DNA of 64,000 bases from Pithys albifrons albifrons (taxonomy: Eukaryota > Chordata > Aves > Passeriformes > Thamnophilidae): positions 37,362,054 to 37,426,053 of the forward strand of contig NC_092460.1 of NCBI RefSeq assembly GCF_047495875.1. The letters run 5' to 3'. The translations under genes and the position numbers were made by a program. The notes beneath the pieces are model-generated. The model was not told the DNA's origin. It was given only the letters and a program-made list of their open reading frames with translations, and did no database searches. Each line of letters begins with the position of its first letter. The stretch's first letter is position 1. Below, one piece after another: positions 13,499 through 26,400 of this stretch.

Positions 13499-15590
13499 AT
13501 AGGAAGCCAAAGGCAAACTGAGAAATGCATTGCTCAGAGTTTAGCTAGAAGGATAATTGCAGATCATTTTTTTTGAGAGCAAAGGTAGTTATCCTCTCCA
13601 TAGAATAAAGTATGAGGAAGAAAGAAAAATTGCTACAGTGATTTCACCCTCAGGAGACAAAAGGCTGGCCACAAAAATGATTAAATGTATCTCCTGTGAA
13701 CAACAGGAATTTTAATATGCCGTAGCCATGTGTTCATATTTCTGGAACCTAGTAGCAACATGAATTGTAGCTTTTAATCTCATCTTTTGGTATTTTTGTA
13801 GTAAGAGACCTACATGTCTAAGGACTAGGACCAGAATGATCATTTTGAACAGAACATTTACTCATTGTCATTAAAGTTTTGTCCTTCACAGATTGCCAGT
13901 GACAGTTCATTCTGCTGCAGAATGGTTGCTTAGTGTCACACCTCCAGCAAGAACATTTTCAGTAATTCTTGGAAGGGCAGATGCAGTCTGGGAATGCCAA
14001 AAGTGTTTCTCTGTGGGGTATTTGCTGTTGTAGAGTAGCAGAGATGAACAAACAAGTTCTGCATGTTTTTTCTCAGTCATATTTCAGGTATGTTATGAAG
14101 GCTGCTTTGCTTGTACTCAGTTAATGCAAAAATGGATTTTTAGGCAGTCCAGCACAAATGGTTCTGGGAAGGTTTCTTTCAATACACACCCTTCTCTAGT
14201 ACAGTTGTGAACACTTAATGATTTTCCATGCAAGGACAAGAGATGAATGGTATTTGACAACTAGAGATATAAGACTAGATGAGTGTCATTCACGCTGCCC
14301 TGTAATGTTCAATCAGTTGTCTCAAAAGCAGGTTTCTTCTTCTGGGAAAGCATTCCTTATGGGTAAAAATCCCCTTCAGAATACATCCTGATGCCTCTCT
14401 TTAGAGCAGAGGCAGGGGAATCTGACCCTCAACTATGACTTGGTACCTATCATTACAGTTGTTGAATTTAATAGCTGCAGCAGTGTTAGCTGTCAATCTT
14501 TTTTACAGGTGTTACCTACACTTCTATGTTGTTGACTGTATCAAAGAAAGGGACATAAACACAGAATCAAAGTTCTGTCATAGATTCAGCATCAAGGAAG
14601 CTCCATTGTCTGTTTCTAAAATAATACTCTCTTCCTATGATGTTAAACACATTCCCTCACTTAGGTATGTGTGGGCTTGGTCATGCAGCTGCTAAGAAAT
14701 GTTCTTCCAAGATAGCCTATGGCAAAACTGACAGCAGGGGCCAGCAGAGACATACCTAGTTCTTACAATGTAGGAAGGAAGATTCAATTTAATTTTTTTA
14801 AAGTTGTTAAAAGTGAAGATGAAGTGGGCAAATCAACAATACCTTTAACCCAGTAACCTGAGTATTGTTTCTCTTGTAAACATGCAGGTAATTTGTGTCA
14901 TCACAGTTCAGGATGTTAGCTTGGGGACTGCTGGAACTAGATCATATAGAAGAGTAGAACTGTCAAGGTAACTTACAGGAGTAAAACTCTCAAGACAAAT
15001 GCACATGAAGTCCAACCTTAGCATAGTGACTTTTCATCTTACTCTGACAAAAGTCAACATTCTTCAGCACAGATATAGGATTAGAGATGCCTCTTTCTTC
15101 TTTAGATTGAGGAACAGGTTCCTGGGCATTGCGGCAAATTAGTCCTGTAGTTGTACCTCCAGTTTTAGAAGGGGTCTAAAATCAACGTGCCAGTGAGAGG
15201 CACATCCATGTGAAGGCAGAGAGAGGGGATTTAAACAGGGCCTTCTAAATGTTAAAGCACTGATGAGTTCAGTAACATGCAAGTCTAAATCTCGCATTCA
15301 CTCCTTCAGAGTTTCAGGGGGAAGTAGCTAAAGTATTTTCAAGAAACTGTAGTTTAGAAGGTTCATGCTATTGATTTCTCATCTCAAAGGCTCTCTGGCA
15401 CAGGCATCATGCTGAGCCTCGGTGTGGGAGAATGGCTAACACACAAAGATTGGAAAAGACACTACAAAAAATGGATTTACAAGAATGGCAATGGATTGGA
15501 ACTGATTGAGTATTTTAAAAATAGTAGTAAGACTGATGTTATAGAAGTTTAAGGATTGCGTTTTAATTGTACAGTTCCAAGATGAACATT
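13499..15590. other. No gene recognised
   Basis: Unique-looking AT-rich sequence. The longest frame is 86 codons (14435-14695) without domain features. Confidence 0.55.
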
Positions 15591-15594
15591 ATGG

Positions 15595-15908
15595 TGTTAT
15601 CCCTGCCACAGTTTCAAAACGGCTTCGCTGTTGTTGTTTTCCTTTAGTCATCCCCTTAGACCTTTTTCCTGCCTTTGCCCAGGACCCTGTTCCCATTGGT
15701 TCTTTGATGGCTGTTCCCTCATTGGTTGCTTGTTGCCTAGTTACACGCTCCACCCCAATCCTTATCCAATCCTGTTCTTGTTACATCCCAGTTTCTAGCA
15801 CCTTCCCTATCCAACCCTATCAAAGTCCTTGTTCTCCTTAATAAACTTGTTTCTACACCCCTTCTTCGCCTCATGTGGAGTGTGCCCTAGAAGCCATCCC
15901 TGCAGTCA
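15595..15908 (+). mobile_element. Solo LTR, family D, with 4-bp TSD
   Basis: A 314-bp unit from TGTTATCCCTGCC to CCCTGCAGTCA, flanked by ATGG (15591-15594 and 15909-15912). Inside are CCATTGGT-type CCAAT motifs, an AATAAA signal (about 15840) and a T/C-rich end, all similar in order to the LTR at 19608. A 4-bp duplication is typical of class I (gammaretrovirus-like) ERVs. Confidence 0.68.
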
Positions 15909-15912
15909 ATGG

Positions 15913-18039
15913 CCATCACCTTAGTGACTCAGTAGAAACAGTTAGCAAAAGACAGATTTGAATAGCAAATTTCAAATGCAGCATTCAATCTCAAGAAACA
16001 TTATTAACAACTGAGCTAGCAGTAGAGGTTTTTGTTATAATTAAAGAGCATGAAGTGTTATACCCAACTTCCTCTTATGGAAACCGGGCCAGAGCTAGAC
16101 TTGCTTACAACTACTCCAGCAATCTCTATATTCTGTACCTCTATATTTTAAATTCAAATTGCAAGTCAAGGGTAACATATGACTAACATTACCACTCATG
16201 TTTCATGAGTATCTTTAGGAGCCATCTGTGACTGTAGCTTCACTTACAACAGCAATATCTGTCTAAGCATTCTGTTAGGCACCAGAACCAATCTGAACTG
16301 TTTAACAGAGTTGTCCTGAGAGTACCAAGCCAGACTTGAGCTTGATCTGTTAGCACCTAACTTCAGGCTTCTTTTCTCTGCCTTGTGTAGCTGCATCGTT
16401 TGCACACATCTACCAGATTTGATACTATTATTAAGCTACATTTGACTTTTTCCTGTGTCTGTTGGCTCCCAGAAAGAAGCTCAGCACAGTAAGTTAATAG
16501 GCCCTACTATTTTCATCAAGGTCCCATTGCACTTCATAAAAGAGTTACAGCAACAATATTTTCTCCTGAAAAATAAGTTGTAGGATAAAGGGCAGCATTG
16601 TCTCACAAGTGTGAGCTCATTTTTAATTTTGACCACTAAGCTCTGGCACTATGGAAGAAAATTGGAATTCAGAACCAAGGTAAAAATACCATGGAAAGGA
16701 ACTTGATGCTCCAGCTGGCATATCTGAAGAATAAGATACGCTTTGGAATACACTGTTCAGCCTCTCTCACCTGGACTAGAAGACACACATAAGCACACAG
16801 AGATGAAAAGGAACCAAGATGCATAAACTAACTCTTGAACTTCTGTGCTTGTGCACAAGATCCTTCATCTCAGATTGCAGAGCTTAGCTGAAAGGATCAG
16901 AAAAACAAGTTGTCATTCTTTAGTTCAGAGAGAGAGGTCAAATATGAAGGAAAAAGTGGTTTGTATTGCATTATCTGCCTATCATTATCCAAATATTTTA
17001 CTAAAGACAGATTTATAGTGTGTATCCAGGATCACTTCAGTCTTACAATGTTAATTGCCTTTCACAGTCAAGCCCATTTCCCTCTCACACTCATTTCTAC
17101 CTATATGACTACTTGAAAATACATACAACCACCCCTTTTTACTACCCTTCTGCCTATCATTACTGCAACAATTGGAATTATAATATTATACTTCCTTCCA
17201 TTCATACATGCCTTTGTCAAAACAAAAATGTTACAGAATCAGCCCACCTTATAGATACATACAAGTCGAAGGAAGTCAAAGGAAGAAAGAGTTTGAGCTT
17301 CAGTGGTGTCAATGTTACCTGTCATGGTAGACAAGTAATACAAAAGCTACCATATTACAAACTTGCCTTTTTTTTTTAACTAGAAAACAGCTACAAGCTT
17401 TCAGTATTTGTCTAGCACTGCTGCCTTTCCACCTATGGCTAATTGTCCTGCTCTTGACTCTACAATCACACTTATGCTGTCAGTGATTAATTTGGTGATC
17501 TTACTAACCTACATAGCTTTTTGTCTTGTATCTAATATCACCTTCCCCTGAATTAATCATATTATGACATGGAAAAAGCAGTGAGGTCCCAGTACAGCGA
17601 CTTACAGCACCAGCTACATTTCCCAAAGAAGGAGCTTTGGTGCACTTCGCCTATACATTTCAAATGGTACCTTATCATGCCATGAAAAGGGAATGGTTTT
17701 TTTTTTTATCCCCCAGAGGGATAGCAACTCCGTCCTCAGATATCAAACCATAAACATTAAGACTGAGGCCAGTCTTAATACACTGTACAATCTGTATCAC
17801 AGTCACTACTGATGCAGGAAGAGTTTTTGATTTTTGATTTTCACATTTTATAGATTTTTAGGAGCACAGTAGCTGTAGCAAAGTAGATCTAGTGTGTTAA
17901 TATTTCTAGCAGCTTGAGTTTAGTGTCTTTCTATCACTACCCACCATCCCAGAACAGTGATCTCAAATTTCTTAGCCATTTAATCTTTTTTTGAGGTAGA
18001 AAGTTGAAGAATATAAAAAGGAGACATAAACACAGGGCA
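15913..18039. other. No gene recognised
   Basis: AT-rich sequence. The frame 17020-17379 (119 codons) has a biased Tyr/Thr/Asn composition with no motif, and I regard it as chance. Confidence 0.55.
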
Positions 18040-18312
18040 GAATGACCCAGAAGTCAGAACATTGGAAGAACTCCAGAAGCCCGAGGAAGAGGAGGACTGA
18101 TGAAGAGGAGGTCTCACCAACCCCAGACTCAAATCCTGAGGGGGTGGAACAGGGGTGGGACCAGGGCAGGAGAATGTTGAACTGGAAATGTGTAGTGATT
18201 GGATGGATCATATTATAAAAGCCATGGAAATTAGAGCTTGCCCACGCATGTGTCGATGTATTCCTGGGGGAGCATGGGTGCTCATTAAAGTTACTACCCT
18301 CCTAAAGAAATA
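18040..18312 (+). mobile_element. Possible ERV LTR
   Basis: A purine-rich, GC-moderate stretch (GAAGAGGAGGTCTCACC, GTGGGACCAGGGCAGGAG) leads to ATTATAAAAGCC at about 18214, then ATTAAAGTTACTACC at about 18285. The layout resembles the unit at 42930. It abuts the family C LTR. Ends and duplication are not clear. Confidence 0.33.
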
Positions 18313-18322
18313 AATAAATATA

Positions 18323-18729
18323 TGGTGGAGGAACTGGACATCACACACAGATCAATGTGATTGAGTGAATGCCACTTTATTACACACAATACACAGTTTA
18401 TATAGAGCTAAAGCTACACACCATTGGCTAAGTTAAAATCTCAAACCATCAAGCCACAAACTTTAATTGGTTATAATCCATATCTCACAAGTCCAATGCT
18501 TTGGAGAACTTATCTTAGATGTTTTCAAGAACCTCTTTGGTGTGCTGTGAGAAACCTGAGGAGCTCCCATGAGAAACCTCTAGGGAGCAGCTAACTCCTC
18601 AAAGCAGCTGTGCTCCTTGCTGCTTCTTAGCTGATAGTTAAGTCTCACAGGGTTGGTGCAGGCTGGTTTCAGTCTTACAGGATCTTATATAGGTCTGAAT
18701 TGCTCACTTGTGATTTTTGTGTACCTATA
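18323..18729 (-). mobile_element. 3' LTR, family C, of an ERV relic
   Basis: Colinear with the solo copy at 3934-4321. On the minus strand it follows a purine-rich tract (18730-18746, AAAGAAAGGGGAAT) and an env-like reading frame, the order expected at the 3' end of a provirus. The first bases read TATAGG where the other copy has TGTTGG, suggesting a TG-to-TA mutation at the LTR edge. A 5' LTR is not seen upstream. Confidence 0.8.
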
Positions 18730-18746
18730 ATTCCCCTTTCTTTATT
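18730..18746 (-). other. Polypurine tract of the family C ERV
   Basis: On the minus strand the bases abutting the LTR are a purine run (AAAGAAAGGGGAAT). Retroviruses prime plus-strand DNA from such a tract immediately upstream of the 3' LTR. Its position exactly between the env-like frame and the LTR supports the reading. Confidence 0.65.
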
Positions 18747-18761
18747 TTGAGCAATTCGTAT

Positions 18762-19013
18762 CTATTGCATTGACTTGCGAACTATCCTTATAACACATTG
18801 TAAAAGGCAAAGCATTAGAACTAAAACAACTACAGTGACTACAACATTTGATAGGCCTTTCAGAAAATTGAATAACCAGCCATTAAATCCTAGCCTTTTC
18901 AACCAAATTTCAGAAGCAAATGATGTTACCATTAGCATTTTCATGTAGTCTTTCAACTGTCTTAAATGTGCATGAAAAGACAAAGAATAATCTGACAAAT
19001 TCATGCAGCACAT
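18762..19013 (-). pseudogene. ERV env transmembrane-subunit C-terminal remnant
   Basis: An 83-codon minus-strand frame ending just before a polypurine tract and LTR. It has a Trp-containing membrane-proximal stretch (about residues 37-52), then a strongly hydrophobic segment of about 22 residues rich in Val and Leu (about 54-75), then a short basic tail. This matches the end of a retroviral transmembrane envelope subunit: membrane anchor plus cytoplasmic tail. The frame upstream is closed by a stop, so only the tail end survives. A host single-pass protein is unlikely given the retroviral context. Confidence 0.6.
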
Positions 19014-19213
19014 CCATCAAATTCCTCAAAACTAAGGCCTTGAGCTAAAAGCTGTGCTGAAAGCAAAGAAAATCAAAAGCAACTCTATTATTTTGCAATA
19101 GTGCATGCCTAATACTGTCTACATTAGAGGCAAGACAAGGCATCTACATTCTACAGGTAGTTCTTTGGTCCTTAAGGATGCATTCATCAGTCATTTCAGA
19201 CATCAGGGGATAG

Positions 19214-19240
19214 ACACACACACACACACACACACACACA
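19214..19240. repeat. CA microsatellite
   Basis: About 13 AC units, upstream (minus-strand sense) of the env remnant. Confidence 0.95.
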
Positions 19241-19607
19241 GTCATCCTGACAATTCTCTCTCTTTGTAATTGTCCCACAAAAATTAGCAGCAGCACTTCA
19301 GCATGGGCCCTTAACAGAAGACTACTGCACCTGATGTTAACAGCAGCACAATTGTCACAATCACAAAATTCACCAAAAAAATCTGTCTATAAATCAACTT
19401 TAAAGCAATTTGTTTAGCTAATTTCATCTATCATTCATTCCTTGCTTTCATTCATTCATCACTTGCTTTTTCACTTGCAGTTCTTTCACTTTTACTACTT
19501 TATTCCTTTTCTCTTGATAATTTCAGTACTGTTCTCTGTGGGAGAATACCCAGGATTAAGTGTTGGGCCTATGAGAATGCGGACTCTCTAATTTCGACTG
19601 CCCCTAA

Positions 19608-20165
19608 TGTTGTTAGGTTAACATTAGTGGTGTAATAAAATTGCGTCACAAATATGTCTTCCCTATTGCATTTTCCTGTAGTCATCCCTGTCCAGGTTTC
19701 TTCTTCCCATGATCCCCTAGGGTGCCTTTCCCGCCACTCTCTCCCACTGATTGAAGTTCTGTATCCCCATTGGTCCTTATCCCTGTTCTCTGATTGGTTG
19801 TTATCCCTATTCTATTTTTGGTTGTTGTGAAGTTCCACCCCTACTCCCCATTGGTCCATTTCTCAATCCTTCCTTCAGCCAATGGGAAGCTTGGCTCTGC
19901 CCTTTGTTCCAGAACCTTCCCTGCCTGAGCCCATAAAAGCGGGCATCTCCAATAAAGTTGGCTTCTTCTGTTGCCACTGAGCCTGGTGTCTGGACCTCTC
20001 TTCAGGGTGCGGCGAGGGATTGGTGCGGAGGGAGCCCTCCTGGGCTTTGAGGGGCTAAGGCTAATGCACTGAGAGCTGTATCACTAGAGCTGATTAATCA
20101 CGCAGAACTGAGCCACTCAGAGCTGAAGCCTTCACCAATACTTGGTGGTTAATCATCCACCGTCA
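19608..20165 (+). mobile_element. LTR, family D, 5' LTR of an ERV relic
   Basis: Shares with 15595-15908 the TAGTCATCCC start block and repeated CCATTGG/GATTGGTTG CCAAT-like motifs. It then has a CATAAAAG TATA-like box (about 19932) and AATAAAG (about 19951). It ends CCACCGTCA and is followed after 2 bp by a PBS-like TGGTGCCCC site. The 5' border is uncertain: TGTTGTTAGG at 19608 is the best TG start I see. It is longer than the solo copy because of extra sequence after the polyadenylation signal. Confidence 0.66.
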
Positions 20166-20167
20166 AT

Positions 20168-20469
20168 TGGTGCCCCATGTTCATGATCAGTCTCGATTGC
20201 TCGCGGTGGAATTCAGGCAGGGAGATCAGCAGAGTCCCCTGTTCAGCAGCGGTGCCCTGGGTTCAGCAGTTCTGGCTCACAGTCATTGGGATTTCTTCGG
20301 CAGTGGGCCGCCATCCCTTTGTGGGACCGACGAGTGAGTTGTCAGCCTGCCGGCAGGATTCCATTAGGTAGCAGCCCAGGAAGCCCTTGACCCCTTCTCC
20401 ACATTTTAATTCATTTGTTTTAAAATGGGTGGACATCTCTCTCCATCATGTGAATCACAAAAATCATGA
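20168..20469 (+). pseudogene. ERV family D leader with PBS-like site and gag start
   Basis: TGGTGCCCCATGTTC begins 2 bp after the LTR and has the TGG start of a primer-binding site; I could not assign the tRNA. About 250 bp of leader follow, then ATG at 20425 opening MGGHLSPSCESQKS before a stop at 20467-20469. A Gly at position 2 is the N-myristoylation signature of many retroviral Gag proteins. Only this stub remains readable. Confidence 0.4.
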
Positions 20470-23419
20470 AGAGACCAGGATATAAAGATGTTCCTCCTGA
20501 AACTACAGACATGGCTTAGGGCTGGACAGATTGTCTGCTGGTGCAAATTGCCAGGCCCTCACAGATAAGTGAGCTAGTTTACATAAGCTATGTCTGCTCG
20601 CCACCAGGGGGGAAGTAAAATCAAGTAGTCATCTTTCATCCATTTGCGACTCATTTCAGAAGCAGCATCTCAGATCTTCTGGTTCTAACTTGAATGTTAA
20701 TTAGGACATGCCAATGCAAACCAAAGTGCTGAGGCTGAGCCTCATCCCGGCCTGGATGGGCCAATTTATTCCTCCTTCCAACTCATATTATGTGGAACCA
20801 CATTTGGGTTTGCCTTAGAAGACAGGTAGCATTCATTCATAATTAAAAGTACAACCAGAAATATGGAGAAATATGAGGTGAGGTAAAAGAAAGAATACAC
20901 ATTTTACAGTGAGTAACATTACTGTAAAATAACAGTAAATGCTGTTATTTTAGAGCATAAAGTGACTTTTACTGAGCCAGATACCGATCTCACCTCCAAC
21001 TGCACAAACAGAGTAACTTTAAACTTCTAACAAGCTTCTACCACTCTGAAAATGAGAACTCTTTTTTAATTATTTTCATTTAGATGAAAATAAAGGATGA
21101 GATTAATAGACATGAGAGAAATCTCACCTCTGACACAGATAGCATTCTTAACACTCTTTTTAAGTTACACCCTCCCATCATGCCTATTGATTCAAATGAT
21201 TATGCATGATGATATAACACAGAAGAAAGTAGAGCAGGAGAAATGATTATTCAGCAGGGGAGGGTTTTTTTCCAGTTCAACAATCCAACAATCCAGGTAG
21301 CTGGAGTTCAATTCTGAATTAATCTGCCCAGTTAAGTTTCCTGGAAAGCATCATACCCCCACCCCAGTCTTCACTCTGATACTATTTGAGCGGGAACATA
21401 GAAACCTACCTCTCCATGGCCAAACCTAGTGCTCAAATCACATTGCCAGTTCAAGTCCATCCCTGTTTATGAAAAGGATCATAATTTGTGGCAACCTTCC
21501 AGTCTGGGCTGGGACAGTGCATGACCACCACAAATACACAAATCCTCTCCTTCTTCTGATTCCCCACCTGGTGCTTTTGAATAGCAGACATTAATTCTGT
21601 AAGACATTCACACGGAAGGGAAAGGTATTGCCTGTATTACCCACGGTCACGCAGCTCCCAGGATGGGTTTTGGTGGCACTCCCAGCCCCGAGGCTCTTCA
21701 TGCAGGGTGTGGCTCCAATCACAGCTCCTGCAGTTGTTCCTGCCCTGCCTTGTTCCCTCCTCTGGTAGCTGCAAAATTCCACCATGTGCCACCACTGATG
21801 ACAGAGTGCATCAGAAGGAAAGGGCACCATGCCAAAAGGGGGGCACAAGGAGGAGGCCATCAAACATCCAGGGAAGAGCTTTCCAGACTTAACCAAAACC
21901 ATAAGGGCACCTACAACAGAACTGGAGGCAACACCTTAAAAGTCCCACACCCTGGCTTTAACATCCTACTTCCTTCAGAGGGAGCAATCAACATCCACTG
22001 TGGCAGGTACCTGATGGTTGGTCACCCAAAGGAGAGCGATGGCAGCTGGGTTGCCACTCTGTAGGTAGTCAGCCTGCTCTACTGGCAATTAACTTGATCT
22101 GCAGAGCCACTCTGTGTTAATGATTAGGGTACCTCACAGCAAAATATATCTGGAGACATTTTGGCACCAACAGAGCAGCTTTTACATGGGTCTTTCAAAA
22201 TTCAGCATCAAACTTAGCAAAAAGTAATCATCATGTTGTTACATGCAACATTATGTATATGTTCAAGAGGCATATAATGTTATAGAGAAAACACTTCTGG
22301 GGATACTTTAAACTTCTCAATGATTTTTTTATTATCAGTTAGAAAAGTTATCATTTACCTTCAAAACAAATAAAAATATGTTTCTGAGCCTTATTTTGGT
22401 TGGTAAAATATCTTGGAATCTGAGTGGATCTGCGCAAAAGAATCAATATCTCTGTGAAAAACTGCCTATGTCCGATGTCCTGTTTCCTATCTCCTGTCTG
22501 ATTTACTAGCAAATTACTTCAGAGAATAGGATCTTAATTTCTGTTCACACGGTCATGCCTATTCCTGAAGGAATGCCTTTATTCCTGTTGCCCATTTGAA
22601 AAGTCAGAATGTACTGCACTGCATAAAAATGATCTATTCATGGTTAAGAAACCATGTCTGAAATAGATCTAAATTAGGTTTAACCATCTCTCACACATCC
22701 TCACCTGAAGGAGCACCCTTTTTAGCATTTTGCAAACATTTGTAACTAATTATGGTTTCTTAGAACAATAACACACTCTATGTTTTACAGTAAGAGCCCA
22801 AAAGCAGTCTCAAAAGTAAGCCTTAGCCTTTAATTTAAACCAGTGTCACACAAATTCTCAAATATACATTGCAAAAGCTTCCCAAAAGGGTGCTGTGATT
22901 AATGGCTCAAAAAAACTTGCAAAAGCTCAGCTGTCAAGCATTAAAATGTAGGCTCAGAAAAAGCTCATGTAGAGCAGCTAAATAAAAATCCTTTGAAACA
23001 GCTTTTCTCTCTACCTTAAGCAGTAGCAGCACAATACAGCATCAGAGAGGAAAACTCTGAAGAGCCATAGGGCTTACTCTGTACTGGTTCAAGGGCTCCC
23101 ATACTTGCTTCCAGCAAGTTAATCAGAACCCATGACAGGCCAGTCTGCCCCACCAACCTCACCTCTGATCCATCAGCAAGCTTTCCATAACTCATCTGTT
23201 CACATTGCTGTGCACAGACTAAAAGCTCCCCTATTACTGTTTGAGCTACTTTTAGCCTTCAAGTGCTCTTGTATTTCCCTTGACCATAAGAAGGAGACAT
23301 AAAGAAGTGGACACAGAAGAAACACTAACCCTTCCAGATTCTTCCTTTTTATTCTCAGATCATCTGCCCTCAGCAAGCAGCCAAGCCATACTCCAGCACA
23401 TCTGCTCCAGGTGACACTG
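20470..23419. other. No gene recognised
   Basis: The start may hold more decayed ERV family D sequence. A CTCF-like motif (CGCCACCAGGGGGGAA) lies at 20600-20615. A moderately GC-rich stretch at 21590-22060 opens frames on both strands without a recognisable product. Confidence 0.5.
20901..20951. repeat. Two overlapping inverted repeats
   Basis: ATTTTACAGT (20901-20910) pairs with ACTGTAAAAT (20921-20930). AAAATAACAG (20926-20935) pairs with CTGTTATTTT (20942-20951). They share 20926-20930, so the two stems exclude each other. Possibly chance in AT-rich DNA. Confidence 0.8.
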
Positions 23420-23487
23420 CCTGGGCAGAGCAGTTGGACAATAGGATGTCCAGATGATCCTTCCCACCTCAACCTTTCTGTGATTCA
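23420..23487 (+). mobile_element. CR1 LINE 3' tail fragment
   Basis: TTGGACAATAGGATGTCCAGATGATCCTTCCCACCTCAACC followed by TTTCTGTGATTC is the diverged tail of a CR1 element with one octamer left. Sequence upstream is too diverged for me to extend it with confidence. Confidence 0.65.
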
Positions 23488-26400
23488 CATTTAGCTGTGC
23501 TTTCCACTGAAATTTATGGAGAGTCCTTTCCTAGGAAGCAGGGCTGGGTACCCTCTAGCTGAGTGCCCTTGAATATGTATAGACACGAACACTGCTAGCA
23601 AGAGATTTTGGAAGATGCAACATCTATTCAAGATAACTTGGGTCTTAAGACAAAATATTATCTGATATGTATGTTTTTTGCTGAGAAAATAAGAGGCCAG
23701 GTTTTGTGGTTATTTTTAATTTGTTTCTCTGCTCACTCTATTTAACATTTAACGATTTATTATTCACTACTTAACAATTCCAAGGCAATTTTTAGTGAAA
23801 TAAATTTGTGACCACAACCTCTGTGATACATTTTCAATTTTCTTTATGAAGGGGTAAGGAAGGTGCTACAAAACTGTGTTGTTTGTCTTTAATGCAAGAA
23901 TTCCATTGGCTTAGAGACTTCAAAACTAATAGTCAAGCAGAATGACAGAAATGAGTAAACAAAAGAGATTACCATTGATTATTACATATTTCTATCATTT
24001 AAATGATGGCAGAATTTCTTTTACTCATAGAAAATGAGAATAAGAGAAACATCAAGAAAGTAAAAAAGCTTTCTTGCTGAGGTTGGAGTTTCCTTTCATG
24101 GGCTTAACAGTTGATTTCAGCATCACAGGCTTTCTAATGCTCTGTGTATTGATAAACAAAAAAGAAGGAGAAAATAGCAGGATTTTTACGCACGTAATAC
24201 ATTGGGAAAGGAATGTTAGTTTAGCAAACCTGCTACTATGTCCCCTGCCATGAGACTGAAGCCTGTTCATACAACTGCAAAATTATTATTATAACAGACA
24301 AAACTACCCCTGAGTTTCCTTGGGTCTGCTGGGTGATTTACTGCTGAATATCAAGCATGTCTCATACAATTTCAATAAGTTGATGCTGACCTGTCAAATC
24401 ACAGTGCTTCTAATATCCTATGGAAAGGAAGGATTGAGACCTTTATCTCCACACCAAAGTACTATGTGAGGCAGCACTCCCTTGGCTACTTTTACAAAGC
24501 TTACTGAAAATCCAGTGCCTCTGTGAAGGGCAGATAGGTGGGGGACAAGAAAGGAAGAGCTAGAAGTCTCCTAGAGACACAGATTTTGATACTCTGTCAA
24601 GAAAAGCCTTGGGGTTTGTTCGATGTTTCATCAAAATATTGAACCTCCAACTTCTTGATTCTTACTGATGTGTCATAATCTTGGTTGGCTACAGAGGTGA
24701 AGCAAAAAAAAAAAGCTGCTGTATCTGAGGCATAAAAAACCATAAACCACAACCTTTGGATCTGAGTCTTCTGGAACTTTGGGAAAATCTAAACTTCAAG
24801 TGCCACAGATCTGGACAGTCCACACCCAAATCTAGCATTAGATTGGATTCTCAGAGGTCTCGGTTATCACGAGATCACATAGATACTGAATTTGATAGTG
24901 ATGGCAAAATAATAAATTTTCTCTTGAGCTTCAGGAAACAAAGATACATTGTGAAGAAAACAGGCTTCTACCCAAAGGCATCTCAAGATTCTATTAAATT
25001 ATGGGGTTTGGTTTATGGAATAAAAGAATGTCTTTTTCAACGGCAAAAATTTTTCTTCTAAAATGTATCTCAAAACTGGCCCATATGTTATACAACAAAA
25101 GTTTCTGGCTGAAGTCTTTGGAAATGGTTGGTTTGTCTAAATTTCTGAAAAAATTATTGTGATAAACTTACTGAGTTATAATTTTTATGAGACAGAAAAC
25201 TGACCTTTTTAATGCAAATTTTAACCCATGTCAGCTGTAAGTGTACTGTGTACTCTGATTATGTTATATCATTAGGTGAAGGCTCAGAGGACACAGCTGT
25301 TACAAGGTTGAACAATCCAACTAGAAATATGAAAAGGGATAAAGTTTGCCATCAGATCTAAAGTTAATCTAATCACATCTTTTGCCACTGCATTTTTTAA
25401 AACACACCTGATGGTGTTAATTCTTGTAGATATGCTAGCAAATCTTTTAAATTTTGGCTTTTCAGGGCTAAAACAACAGTGGAGCTTCTGTTACCCAATC
25501 TGCCCTGCTGTTTATGCACATGGCAACTTGGGAGTTACAAAGAACTGTTTCCTCCTCTGACATTCTTCATCATCTGTGTTAAGAAAATTGTCTCTACAAA
25601 CAGTCCTGGTCAATATTCAAGCTGTGAGGCTTCCTGTTATTTGTGGCTCTTTGCATGTCTATTCCAGAGTTTACAGGGACTTTTAATTAATCCAGTTCCA
25701 AGCCTCAATCAGCAGTAAGCATCAGCATATGTTTTCTTTGCATGATTCATGCCTGATTGGTTTTGTCAATGACATTAAGATGGGAAATAGAGCCACCCCT
25801 AAGGCTGAAGCCAATGGAAAACCAGGCAGGTGCTATTAAATAGTGGGAGCATGAGCCAAGAAAGAAGGATGAGTACTAGTGGCTGCAACATCCCCCTAGA
25901 AGGGAATAAAAATAAACAGCTCACAAGAGATGAGAGACAAAAGCAAGTAAATGCACTGTATTATTTAAAGCAAATAAATTCCTATCTGGTCACCTTTTTA
26001 CTATGCTAAATTCTGGAGTTGTTTTTTTCTACCAGAAGCAATGGAGTCCTATTACTGTAATGCTGAAGGTAAAGGGATAAAGGAGAGGTTCTTCTGTTTG
26101 AAACTATTAGTAGCTCTTTTTTCTTGCAGCCAGCAAGACAGGGCTTAGGGTACAAATTAGGACTCATATGTGTTTTCTGGGTTAAGTACTAGCCCTCTGT
26201 CTCATTCATGCTATAAGAAAAGGTTGCGTTTCATCCCCATTGTACTAATGAAATGGTATTATGTTAAGGAAGTGTACGGCTATAAACATGAGAACAGCAT
26301 GAAACAGCAGCATCTGCTACTTGTTGCTGGGTCTAACTACCACATTCTTTTCAGTTTAACAAAAAGTTTATACCTTAAGAAGGATCAGTGGGGTCAGCAG

